Assembly (NCBI RefSeq): GCF_003467125.1
Contig: NZ_QSFA01000001.1
Span: 372,001 to 436,000 of the forward strand
Source: Megasphaera sp. AM44-1BH
Lineage (GTDB): Bacteria > Bacillota > Negativicutes > Veillonellales > Megasphaeraceae
DNA length: 64,000 nucleotides
Reading direction: 5' to 3'
The translations under genes were made by a program, and so were the position numbers. Below the pieces are notes generated by a model, which saw only the letters and a program-made list of their open reading frames with translations, was not told where the DNA came from and did no database searches. This document shows positions 18,383-25,633 of this stretch, one piece after another (within the stretch, counting starts at the first letter, position 1; every line of letters starts with the position of its first letter).

Positions 18383-19201
18383 TCACACTCCTTCCGGCCG
18401 TTTTTCCAGCGCGGTCCGCAACTGCCTGCCGGCAATCACCACAAGCAACAGGAACACAGAAGTAATAGCCGTCACGCCGCCAGGAGCCGCATCAAGCCAG
18501 TACGATACAAAAAGCCCGGATAAGATATCAATGAAACTGAATACGACAGACCACTGCAGTGTACGCCGGAACCCCTGCTGCAGCTGCAGTGCCGTCGCTA
18601 CGGGCAGAGCAATGAGAGAACTGATGACCAGGATGCCGACGATGCGGATAGAAACAGAAATAGTCGCAGCTACGAGGATAGCAAAAATATAATTGATGGC
18701 CTTGCAGCGGATGCCTGCAATGTGAGCCCCGTCTTCATCAAAGGTAATCATGACCAGCTGTGGATACAGCCAGAGAATGGTGCCGAGGGATATGATGCTG
18801 AGGATGACTACGGACCATACATCGGCCGCTGAAACGGTAAGGATGCTGCCAAACAGGAACGACTCTACATTCGTATGGACCAGTCCGGCACTGATGATGG
18901 TAATCGCGATGCCCACAGACAGAGACAGGACAATAATCAGTACGAGTTCGGCATAACGGCGAAACATATTGCGCAGCACCTCGATGAGGACGCCAAAAAA
19001 ACTGGTCAGGCAGAAGGCACTGATGATGGGGTTCACATCGATGAGGAGCCCTACGGCTACCCCGGCCAGAGAGGCATGAGCCAGTGTATCACCGATCATG
19101 GAATAGCGGCGCAGGACGAGAAACATACCAATCATTGGGCAGACGACAGAAATGAGAAGGGCCACGATAAAGGCATTCTGCATAAACGTATATTCAAACA
19201 T
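18383..19201 (-). CDS. znuB: Zinc/manganese ABC transporter permease (ZnuB type)
   Basis: This 272-residue ABC-3 family permease has about eight membrane helices, including PMIGMFLVLRRYSMIGDTLAHASLAGVAVG, the conserved coupling region. The start is placed at the ATG at 19201 with GGGAG 8 bases upstream; the longer frame to 19354 is a shadow of znuC. It overlaps the end of znuC by 8 bases. With ZnuC and ZnuA it forms a complete metal importer. Confidence 0.9.
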   Translation of the reverse strand: MFEYTFMQNAFIVALLISVVCPMIGMFLVLRRYSMIGDTLAHASLAGVAVGLLIDVNPIISAFCLTSFFGVLIEVLRNMFRRYAELVLIIVLSLSVGIAITIISAGLVHTNVESFLFGSILTVSAADVWSVVILSIISLGTILWLYPQLVMITFDEDGAHIAGIRCKAINYIFAILVAATISVSIRIVGILVISSLIALPVATALQLQQGFRRTLQWSVVFSFIDILSGLFVSYWLDAAPGGVTAITSVFLLLVVIAGRQLRTALEKRPEGV

Positions 19202-19871
19202 ATGATTCACTCCCTGTATTTTCAGAAACGTATTCACGGATATATTCGTCTGGCGAGCAGAGATGACCGCTGCCGCCGGCGACGTGATACATATACCGGG
19301 AATTGCGCATAGCCGCCCGCAGATTGTGTTCCACCGTGACGATGGTAATGCCATGCTCTGTATTGAGCTGCTTCAGGAACGGATATAATTCTGCCTGGGA
19401 CTTGACATCAATGCCCGTTGATGGTTCATCCAGGATGAGCAGATCCGGGTGTGCCATGAGCGCCCGGGCAATAAATACTTTCTGGCACTGGCCTCCGGAC
19501 AAATTGCCAATGAGCGACTGCCCATAGGCATCCATTTTCATGAGCTGAAGATAATGGCTGACCGCCTCTTTATCCTTTATATGAAGGACTTTGCGATAGG
19601 TATTCATCACTTCCCGTACGGTGATGGGAAATTGCCGGTTCAGCGTTTCAAACCGCTGCGGCACGTAACTGGTCCGTTTGAAATCATTGACCAGCGTGCC
19701 CCGGGATGGCTTTAAAAGACCCAGGAGCAGTTTCACGAAGGTACTTTTGCCGGATCCGTTTTCCCCGACAATAGAAATATAATCTCCGTTATGGATAGTC
19801 AGATTCAGATCGCGCAGTAAATAGGGCGTACCCGCTTCATACGCGTAATAAACATGGGATAAGGTAATCAT
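19194..19871 (-). CDS. znuC: Zinc/manganese ABC transporter ATPase (ZnuC type)
   Basis: This 225-residue ATPase has Walker A GENGSGKSTF, signature LSGGQCQKVFIARA, Walker B LLILDEP and the switch histidine in VEHNL. The start is the ATG at 19871 with GAGGAG 8 bases upstream. It is the first gene of the minus-strand unit znuC-znuB-fur-hydrolase and is divergent from znuA. Confidence 0.9.
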   Translation of the reverse strand: MITLSHVYYAYEAGTPYLLRDLNLTIHNGDYISIVGENGSGKSTFVKLLLGLLKPSRGTLVNDFKRTSYVPQRFETLNRQFPITVREVMNTYRKVLHIKDKEAVSHYLQLMKMDAYGQSLIGNLSGGQCQKVFIARALMAHPDLLILDEPSTGIDVKSQAELYPFLKQLNTEHGITIVTVEHNLRAAMRNSRYMYHVAGGSGHLCSPDEYIREYVSENTGSESYV

Positions 19872-19891
19872 AAGGCAGGCTCCTCTGTATA

Positions 19892-19950
19892 TTGACAAGT
19901 AGTGTAATATATTATATCCTAATTCTAACTGCAAGTGCAAGTGATTTGCA
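19892..19950. promoter_or_regulatory. Divergent znuC/znuA promoters with a candidate Zur operator
   Basis: On the minus strand TTGCAC (19940-19935), an 18-base spacer and TATAAT (19916-19911) form the znuC promoter. On the plus strand TTGACA (19892-19897), a 17-base spacer and TATCCT (19915-19920) can serve znuA. The inverted repeat TGCAA-GTGAT-TTGCA (19936-19950) covers the znuC -35 and lies just past the predicted znuA start point, so a bound repressor could block both. It is not the B. subtilis Zur consensus. Confidence 0.5.
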
Positions 19951-19991
19951 TTTATACATCTTTTTCATTTACAAGATAGGAAGCTGCCTGT

Positions 19992-20915
19992 ATGAAACGT
20001 CTTTTCTATATATTCACTATCCTGTTGCTTTTCCTGCTCAGCGGATGCGCCCCGGAAACTCAAAAAACACCTCCTCCGGAAACGGGGAAACTGCTTGTTG
20101 TCGTTTCCTTCCACGCCATGGGAGAACTGGCCCGTGCCATCGGCGGGGATAAGGTCGATATCCATATGATCATCCCCGAAGGGGAAGAACCCCATGACTT
20201 CCAGCCGAAATCGTCGGATTTGACGGCATTGTCCCAGGCCCGTATCTTTATCGTCAACGGCTGCGGCCTGGAAACCTGGGCCGATAAAGCCGTAGAAGCA
20301 GCAGGGAATGACCAGCTCACGGTTGTCACGGCATCAGACGGGGCCGACATCCACTATGTAGAGATGAAACAGATCCTGCCCGGAAGGAAACCGGAAAAAC
20401 AGGCCGACCCCCATGTATGGCTGAGCCTGAAAAACGCTAAAACGGAAGCCCGCAACATACGCGATGCCTTCGCGTCGGCTGACCCGGACCATGCAGACTA
20501 TTATACACAGCGGTACAGGGAGTTCGTCCAGAAAACGGACAAACTGTACGCCCGGTACCAGCTGAAATTCGATACCGCCCCATCGCGTACATTCGTCACC
20601 GGTCACGCAGCCTTTGCTTATCTGGCCCGTGACTTCGGCCTTCGTCAGCTCAGTCTGACCAACGTATTTGCTTCCGGTGAACCCAGTGCCCGTCACATGA
20701 CAGAACTGGCCGATGCCTGCAAAGCCGCCCACATCGGGACCATTTTTGTGGAAAATATGGAAAGTCCGAAAATAGCAGAAACGCTGGCACGGGAAACAGG
20801 AGCCAATCTGGAATCCATCGACACGCTGGAAGAAGGAGACGAAGACGAAACGTATCTTGCGGTCATGGAAGACAATCTGGAAAAGATTTATGCATCACTT
20901 CAGGAATCGCACTAA
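19992..20915 (+). CDS. znuA: Zinc ABC transporter substrate-binding lipoprotein (ZnuA type)
   Basis: This 307-residue cluster 9 solute-binding protein has a lipoprotein signal peptide ending LLSGC (Cys about residue 19). The metal ligands expected for the family are visible as EPHDFQP, DPHVWLS, TGHAAFAYLARDFG and an acidic segment near residue 280. There is no long His-rich loop, which is more common in zinc-specific ZnuA, so manganese cannot be excluded. It is transcribed away from znuC and ends at a bidirectional terminator. Confidence 0.9.
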   Translation: MKRLFYIFTILLLFLLSGCAPETQKTPPPETGKLLVVVSFHAMGELARAIGGDKVDIHMIIPEGEEPHDFQPKSSDLTALSQARIFIVNGCGLETWADKAVEAAGNDQLTVVTASDGADIHYVEMKQILPGRKPEKQADPHVWLSLKNAKTEARNIRDAFASADPDHADYYTQRYREFVQKTDKLYARYQLKFDTAPSRTFVTGHAAFAYLARDFGLRQLSLTNVFASGEPSARHMTELADACKAAHIGTIFVENMESPKIAETLARETGANLESIDTLEEGDEDETYLAVMEDNLEKIYASLQESH

Positions 20916-20920
20916 AAAAG

Positions 20921-20970
20921 AAAGGGAGTAACAACATGAATTTTCCCGTTCATGTTGTTACTCCCTTTTT
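20921..20970. terminator. Bidirectional terminator, znuA / CoA-transferase
   Basis: A perfect 20-bp stem (20921-20940 with 20949-20968) has an 8-base loop and T-runs on both sides. It separates convergent genes. The core GTAACAACATG is shared with the hairpins at 5722 and 29361. Confidence 0.85.
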
Positions 20971-20988
20971 GTACGGACTGGCCCCTTA

Positions 20989-22326
20989 TTATCGTTTGCA
21001 AGAAGGACGCCATATGTGCTGGGCTTCGGCTGCCCGGATCAGAGACTCGCGGAAATCGGGATGAGCGATGGCAATAAGCGCTTCTGCCCGCTGCCAGGTC
21101 GTCTTTCCCACCAGTTCTGCCACGCCGTATTCCGTTACAATGGACGGGGTGACAGCCCGTGCCGTCGTGATGATATCACCATGAGAGAAATAAGGCTGTA
21201 TACGGGAATGGACAATGCCCTGCCGATCCGTGTAGGTCGAAGGCATGGTCAGAAAAGCCTGACCATGGGCCGACCAGAAGGCACCATTAATAAAATCAAC
21301 CTGACCTCCCGAACCGCTGATATGCCGGAGGCCGGCTGATTCCGAACAGACCTGTCCATACAGGTCCACTGCCAGACAGCCATTAATGGAAACGAACTGG
21401 TCCAATTGACGGATACGGTCCATATGATTGACAAATTCAATAGGTGCTGACAGGAGCGCCCGGTTATGATCGACGAAATCATATAAGTCCGGACTGCCGG
21501 CACAGGTTCCATATACGCCTTTCCCCGGCAGCAGTTCTTTTCTCCGGTCCGTTATTTTCCCCGATTCGTACAGTTTCAGATAGCCATCACTGAGATATTC
21601 CGTGTGCATACCCAGATCTTTCAGATCCGAATCAGCAATGAGCGTTCCCAGGGCATTGGGAATGCCGCCGACGCCGATCTGCAGCGTCATGCCATCCTTC
21701 AGGTACGGAAACAGATAGGAGGCAATCTTTTTATCCATCTCCCGCACCGGCGGATTGGGCGCCGTCAGCACAGGGGCATCGCTTTCCACGATGGCATCAA
21801 CATCGGAAATATGAATAAAATCGCCGCCCAGGCCGTATGCTTCCGGCAGGTTGGGGTTCACTTCGAGGATGATCCGGTCCGCCGCATCCAGTATCCCCTG
21901 GGTAGCCGACGGGTTGCAGGCAAAACTGAAATTACCGTGACGGTCCATGGGAGAAACGGTCATCATGACGACATCGACCGGTGCCAGCCTGCGGCGGTAG
22001 TATTCAGCCAGCTGGCTGTACTGGACCGGTGTAAAATAGGCATGACCTTCATTGATATCGCGTCGGTCCACACTGCTGCTGTGCCACGTATGATAGGTAA
22101 ACGACACGTTATGTGGATCTCTTTCCATTACTTCCGGCCGTTTCAGACAAAACATACAACGGATTTTTACGTCCTTCAATTCTCCTGTCCGCTCTGCCAG
22201 TGCCTGATCCAGAATCTGGGGAAAGGTTATGCCGTGAGTATAATCGACCCAGTCCCCGTCGCGGACCAGCTGCACCGCCCGCTGCGGTGTACAACACTTA
22301 CTCCTGTATTCGCTCCGATAATCCAT
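20989..22326 (-). CDS. Acetyl-CoA hydrolase/transferase family, butyryl-CoA:acetate CoA-transferase type
   Basis: This 445-residue family I CoA-transferase moves CoA between short-chain acyl-CoA and acetate, or a related acid, in fermentation. The N terminus MDYRSEYRSKCCTPQRAV...GDWVDY matches the But/4-hydroxybutyrate transferase group. IGVGGIPNALG is the oxyanion region and TEYGVAEL contains the predicted catalytic glutamate. I start at 22326 (GGGAG 8 bases upstream) because family members begin there; an in-frame ATG at 22341 is possible. The exact acyl substrate cannot be read. Confidence 0.87.
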   Translation of the reverse strand: MDYRSEYRSKCCTPQRAVQLVRDGDWVDYTHGITFPQILDQALAERTGELKDVKIRCMFCLKRPEVMERDPHNVSFTYHTWHSSSVDRRDINEGHAYFTPVQYSQLAEYYRRRLAPVDVVMMTVSPMDRHGNFSFACNPSATQGILDAADRIILEVNPNLPEAYGLGGDFIHISDVDAIVESDAPVLTAPNPPVREMDKKIASYLFPYLKDGMTLQIGVGGIPNALGTLIADSDLKDLGMHTEYLSDGYLKLYESGKITDRRKELLPGKGVYGTCAGSPDLYDFVDHNRALLSAPIEFVNHMDRIRQLDQFVSINGCLAVDLYGQVCSESAGLRHISGSGGQVDFINGAFWSAHGQAFLTMPSTYTDRQGIVHSRIQPYFSHGDIITTARAVTPSIVTEYGVAELVGKTTWQRAEALIAIAHPDFRESLIRAAEAQHIWRPSCKR

Positions 22327-22370
22327 CTGCTCATCTCCCATCTGTCCGGCACTTCCTGACCGATTTCCTC

Positions 22371-23585
22371 TTATCGTTCTTTTATAGCCTTTACGATACG
22401 TTTCAGTCCTTCGGCAATGATGGAACGGGGCATGGCCAGATTGAGACGGATATAGCCTTTGGCATTATCGACAAAGAGCGTGTCTCCCCCTTCCAGCAGT
22501 ACGCCGGCCTTATTGGCCATAAAATCAGGAATATCTTCTACGTCACCGAGGTATGGATTCATATTGACCCACGCCAGATAGGTCGCCTGAGGAATCGTGA
22601 AAGTGATATCCGGCAGGTCTTTCATAAAGGTATCTTTCACAAACTGGAAATTCCCGTCGAGATACGTCTTGAGCTGGTCCAGCCATTCACTGCCATGCTC
22701 GTAGGCCGCCTGATGGGCCGCGATGGACAGGGGATTAACGTTCATGGCATAGGCATTGGTCGTGCCGATATAGAGGTCACGCAGTCCTTTATCGCGGATA
22801 ATGATTTCAGCAAACATCATGCCTGCCATATTAAAGCACTTGGAAGCCGACGTGCAGGTAATCAGTTTTCGATAATCCGGCATGATTTTGGCCATGGGTA
22901 TATGGTGGACGCCCTGCCGGAGTATGTCACAATGGATTTCATCACTGATGATCCAGAGATTATATTTTTCTACGATGGCTGCTACCTTCTTCAGTTCTTC
23001 TTCCGTCCAGACACGGCCTGTCGGATTCTGAGGATTGCACCAGATGAGAAGCTTGGCCAGCGGATTGGCCGCATCCCGCTCGAGCGAGTCGAAGTCAATA
23101 GACCAGTTTCCGTCATCATCACATATCATCTTATTGTGGATGGCGTGTTTATGCCGTTCATCAACGGGATGCTGAAAATAGCCATATGCAGGTGTATTGA
23201 TAATGGCATAGTCATGGTCGCCCAGAAGCAGATCTACCAACGTATACAAAGCTGGTATGATTCCCAGGGAAAAGCAGATTTCTTCCTTTGGATAGGTCCA
23301 GCCGTACATCTTTTCACTCCAGGCATTATAGGCCTGGAAAAATTCCGGTTCAAACACCTGACTGTACCCGATGATACGCTTGTCTGCCCGGTCTTTAATG
23401 GCCTGGATAATGGCCGGGCACATGGCAAATTCCATATCGGCTACCCACATGCGGATAAATTCATCATCTTTGAACGGAAAAGTCTTTTTCCCTTCGAAAT
23501 CATGAAAAATATAGCCGCGGAATCCATCCGTATTGAGAGCATTCGTATGTCTTCTATCGACGATTTCATCAAAATTATACTTCAT
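22371..23585 (-). CDS. PLP-dependent C-S lyase of the MalY/PatB family
   Basis: This 404-residue fold-type I aminotransferase-like enzyme probably cleaves cystathionine or cysteine S-conjugates to thiol, pyruvate and ammonia. The PLP lysine is in TSASKCFNMAGM, with IWCNPQNPTGRVW and ISDEIHCDIL as typical cofactor-pocket motifs. The start is the ATG at 23585 with GAGGAG upstream; the frame continues to 23609 without a site. In this sulfur-rich neighbourhood cystathionine beta-lyase or cysteine desulfhydrase activity is likely. Confidence 0.9.
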   Translation of the reverse strand: MKYNFDEIVDRRHTNALNTDGFRGYIFHDFEGKKTFPFKDDEFIRMWVADMEFAMCPAIIQAIKDRADKRIIGYSQVFEPEFFQAYNAWSEKMYGWTYPKEEICFSLGIIPALYTLVDLLLGDHDYAIINTPAYGYFQHPVDERHKHAIHNKMICDDDGNWSIDFDSLERDAANPLAKLLIWCNPQNPTGRVWTEEELKKVAAIVEKYNLWIISDEIHCDILRQGVHHIPMAKIMPDYRKLITCTSASKCFNMAGMMFAEIIIRDKGLRDLYIGTTNAYAMNVNPLSIAAHQAAYEHGSEWLDQLKTYLDGNFQFVKDTFMKDLPDITFTIPQATYLAWVNMNPYLGDVEDIPDFMANKAGVLLEGGDTLFVDNAKGYIRLNLAMPRSIIAEGLKRIVKAIKER

Positions 23586-23641
23586 GTATACCACGCTCCT
23601 CTTATACACATTTAAACTATTTATGTATTTCTCCTGCTTTT

Positions 23642-23670
23642 ACTATAACAGGAAACATTATTTCCGGCAA
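23642..23670 (-). promoter_or_regulatory. Promoter of the MalY/PatB-type gene
   Basis: On the minus strand TTGCCG (23670-23665), exactly 17 bases and TATAGT (23647-23642) make a good promoter about 55 bases before the start codon. Confidence 0.6.
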
Positions 23671-23688
23671 ATATTTTATGTTATGTTC

Positions 23689-23717
23689 CAGAGATATTTT
23701 TCCTAAAAATATCTCTG
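23689..23717. repeat. Perfect 13-bp palindrome upstream of the MalY/PatB promoter
   Basis: CAGAGATATTTTT and AAAAATATCTCTG flank a 3-base centre. The element ends about 19 bases upstream of the -35 box of the minus-strand gene, a position suited to an activator site. It is also about 140 bases upstream of the divergent mscS gene. The remainder of 23586-23859 is AT-rich without a gene. Confidence 0.6.
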
Positions 23718-23859
23718 CCCCAATGCATGGACAGAACAGGCGGAACAGACAGGGCCAAATTATCATCATTCAGAAATAATTCTGTGACAAAACGATGACG
23801 ATAGTTTTGTATACTGGATACGCAAATTCATCGTTTTCAAAACTAAAGGAGTCTTTTTC

Positions 23860-24891
23860 ATGTCATCTATGATTGACCTTCTGGCCAGTGAGATGGAACA
23901 TGGTGGCCCGCACGTCCACTTTGCCGGTTTCATCCTGTTCATCCTCATGGGCATTGGCATGTTTCATCTGTTTTTCCGCTGTCTCATCGAACTCTTATGC
24001 CGCATCACCCGGATCAGCCGGGAAAACTGGCACCGTACCTTCCGCTTCATTCCGACACTCCTCGGTATCCAGCTTGGCATCCAGCTTACCAAACACCTTC
24101 TCAGCATCCCTGACTTTCTTCAAAATATCCTCGACTATCATTATCACAGTGTCGTCATCATTACGGTTACCTATTTTTGTGCCCATCTGGTATCGTTATT
24201 TTTAAAATCAAAGCTTTCCCAGAGCGATGACAGTTCGGCCTCTACGTCGATTCTCACAACACTCGTCGATCTGGGCGTATATATGGTCGGCATCATCATT
24301 ATCCTCAGTTCCTATGGAATTTCCATTTCCCCGCTGCTCACGGCACTCGGTGCCGGCAGCCTGGCCTCGGCTCTGGCCCTGCAGGATACGTTATCCAATC
24401 TGTTCTCCGGCATTACGACGCTGGTCTCCAAACAGGTGCATATCGGCGATTACATCCGTCTGGCAAGCGGGGAAGCCGGCCGGGTCGTCGATATGAACTG
24501 GCGCAATACGACCATCCGTACCAGTACGGGAAATATGGTCATCGTTCCCAATAAAAGCATTGCCGCTTCCACCCTGACCAATTATGAACAGCCCCTGGCA
24601 GAATGTACGATTTTCATTCCTATCACCATCACCTACGGCAACGACCTGCAGCATGTAGAAGACGTGACGCTGGCTGTCGCCCGGACAATCCTGAATAAAA
24701 GCCAGTACGGCGTCACTGGGTTCCAGCCACTCGTGCGCTATAACGAACTGGGTGAATATGGCATTTCCTTCAAAGTCGTCCTGCGGATCCGGAACATTGT
24801 GGATGAAGCCGTCCTGAAGCACCAGTTCATCAAAGAAATCTATAAGACATATCATGCGGAACACATCGGACTCCTTATCCGTAAGGATTGA
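23860..24891 (+). CDS. Small-conductance mechanosensitive channel, MscS family
   Basis: This 343-residue inner-membrane protein has about five membrane segments. The pore helix is LTALGAGSLASALALQDTLSNLFSGITTLVSKQ and the beta domain follows with HIGDYIRLASGEAGRVVDMNWRNTTIRTSTGNMVIVPNK. These are hallmarks of MscS, which releases solutes on osmotic downshock. AAAGGAG lies about 9 bases before the start. It is monocistronic with its own terminator. Confidence 0.93.
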   Translation: MSSMIDLLASEMEHGGPHVHFAGFILFILMGIGMFHLFFRCLIELLCRITRISRENWHRTFRFIPTLLGIQLGIQLTKHLLSIPDFLQNILDYHYHSVVIITVTYFCAHLVSLFLKSKLSQSDDSSASTSILTTLVDLGVYMVGIIIILSSYGISISPLLTALGAGSLASALALQDTLSNLFSGITTLVSKQVHIGDYIRLASGEAGRVVDMNWRNTTIRTSTGNMVIVPNKSIAASTLTNYEQPLAECTIFIPITITYGNDLQHVEDVTLAVARTILNKSQYGVTGFQPLVRYNELGEYGISFKVVLRIRNIVDEAVLKHQFIKEIYKTYHAEHIGLLIRKD

Positions 24892-24910
24892 ACTTCAATC
24901 AAAAATATCT

Positions 24911-24944
24911 GGCCCTGTACACATTGTACCGGGTCATTTTTTTA
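24911..24944 (+). terminator. Terminator of mscS
   Basis: GGCCC-t-GTAC / GTAC-c-GGG hairpin followed by TTTTTTT, 20 bases past the mscS stop codon. Confidence 0.7.
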
Positions 24945-24991
24945 TTTCAGAACAGACTAATTCTTTACATCCAGGAAAAGAATACGGTACA

Positions 24992-25022
24992 GCACGAGGA
25001 GCAGGGACTCCCTGTTCCGTGC
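24992..25022. repeat. Imperfect hairpin in the mscS-rrf2 gap
   Basis: GCAC, GGA and CAGGG arms pair with CCCTG, TCC and GTGC around a 3-base loop, with single-base bulges. There is no T-tract. It lies in the 312-base gap 24892-25203, which otherwise holds the mscS terminator, AT-rich DNA and the rrf2 promoter region. No gene is visible there. Confidence 0.4.
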
Positions 25023-25128
25023 GCATCTTCCCGGCTTCCCATTTAATTTTTTATGTATTTTTTATTTGATAATAAAAAAATGTCATCTATAGCACTTATT
25101 CCTTTCCAATATGATATGTCGTTTATTC

Positions 25129-25155
25129 TTGACTTTTTTAGTCCAAAATTATACC
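25129..25155 (+). promoter_or_regulatory. Probable promoter/operator of the rrf2-led operon
   Basis: A TTGACT box (25129-25134) and TATACC (25150-25155) stand 15 bases apart, somewhat short. Inside lies GACT-ttttt-AGTC (25131-25143), a dyad overlapping the -35. An Rrf2 protein bound here would repress its own operon. It lies about 50 bases before the rrf2 start. Confidence 0.45.
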
Positions 25156-25203
25156 ATGGTGGCAGAAAGGAAAATGATTACTAACTAATACGGAGACTCC
25201 CTC

Positions 25204-25611
25204 ATGTTCATGAACAAAAAAACCGATTATGCCCTGCGGATCATCCGGGCATTGACCGACCAAAACCGCCATACGGCAGCTGAACTGGCCGGCAATGAAC
25301 AGATACCGCTGGCTTTTACGTACAAAATTTTAAAACAATTATCCCGCGCCGGCATTATCTCGCTGGAACGGGGACCCGGAGGCGGCTGCAGCCTCCAGAC
25401 TGATTTAAAACAAATCAGTCTTTATGATCTGATTCTGATCATGGAAGGAGAAGCAGACATGACCGCCTGTATGAATGGTCACTATGACTGCAGCTGGCGC
25501 AAGAGCCACGGCATCTGCAAAATTCACCTCAATCTCATGGCCGTACAGAAAGAAATCAATCAGAAACTGCAATCGAAAAGTCTCTGGGATATTATTGGAA
25601 AAACAACCTGA
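25204..25611 (+). CDS. Rrf2-family regulator, probable Fe-S redox/NO/O2 sensor
   Basis: This 135-residue winged-helix regulator begins MFMNKKTDYALRIIRAL, with the family helix ILKQLSRAGIISLERGPGGG. Three cysteines, Cys89, Cys96 and Cys105, lie in the loop that holds the cluster in IscR and NsrR, but the spacing (6 and 8 residues between them) differs from the 5 and 5 of those proteins. Cys62 is additional. It is followed after 22 bases by the acyl-CoA dehydrogenase fusion, which it presumably controls together with the flavodiiron gene. The ligand is inferred. Confidence 0.85.
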   Translation: MFMNKKTDYALRIIRALTDQNRHTAAELAGNEQIPLAFTYKILKQLSRAGIISLERGPGGGCSLQTDLKQISLYDLILIMEGEADMTACMNGHYDCSWRKSHGICKIHLNLMAVQKEINQKLQSKSLWDIIGKTT

Positions 25612-25633
25612 CGCACTAAAGGAGGAATATCAT

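Noticed and set aside
22113..23615. 500-codon plus-strand reading frame
   Set aside because: It lies opposite the CoA-transferase and C-S lyase genes, which are complete and motif-rich.
25475..25633. Longer N terminus for the acyl-CoA dehydrogenase fusion
   Set aside because: It overlaps the rrf2 gene in another frame. The ATG at 25634 has a clear GGAGG site and gives the normal dehydrogenase N terminus.
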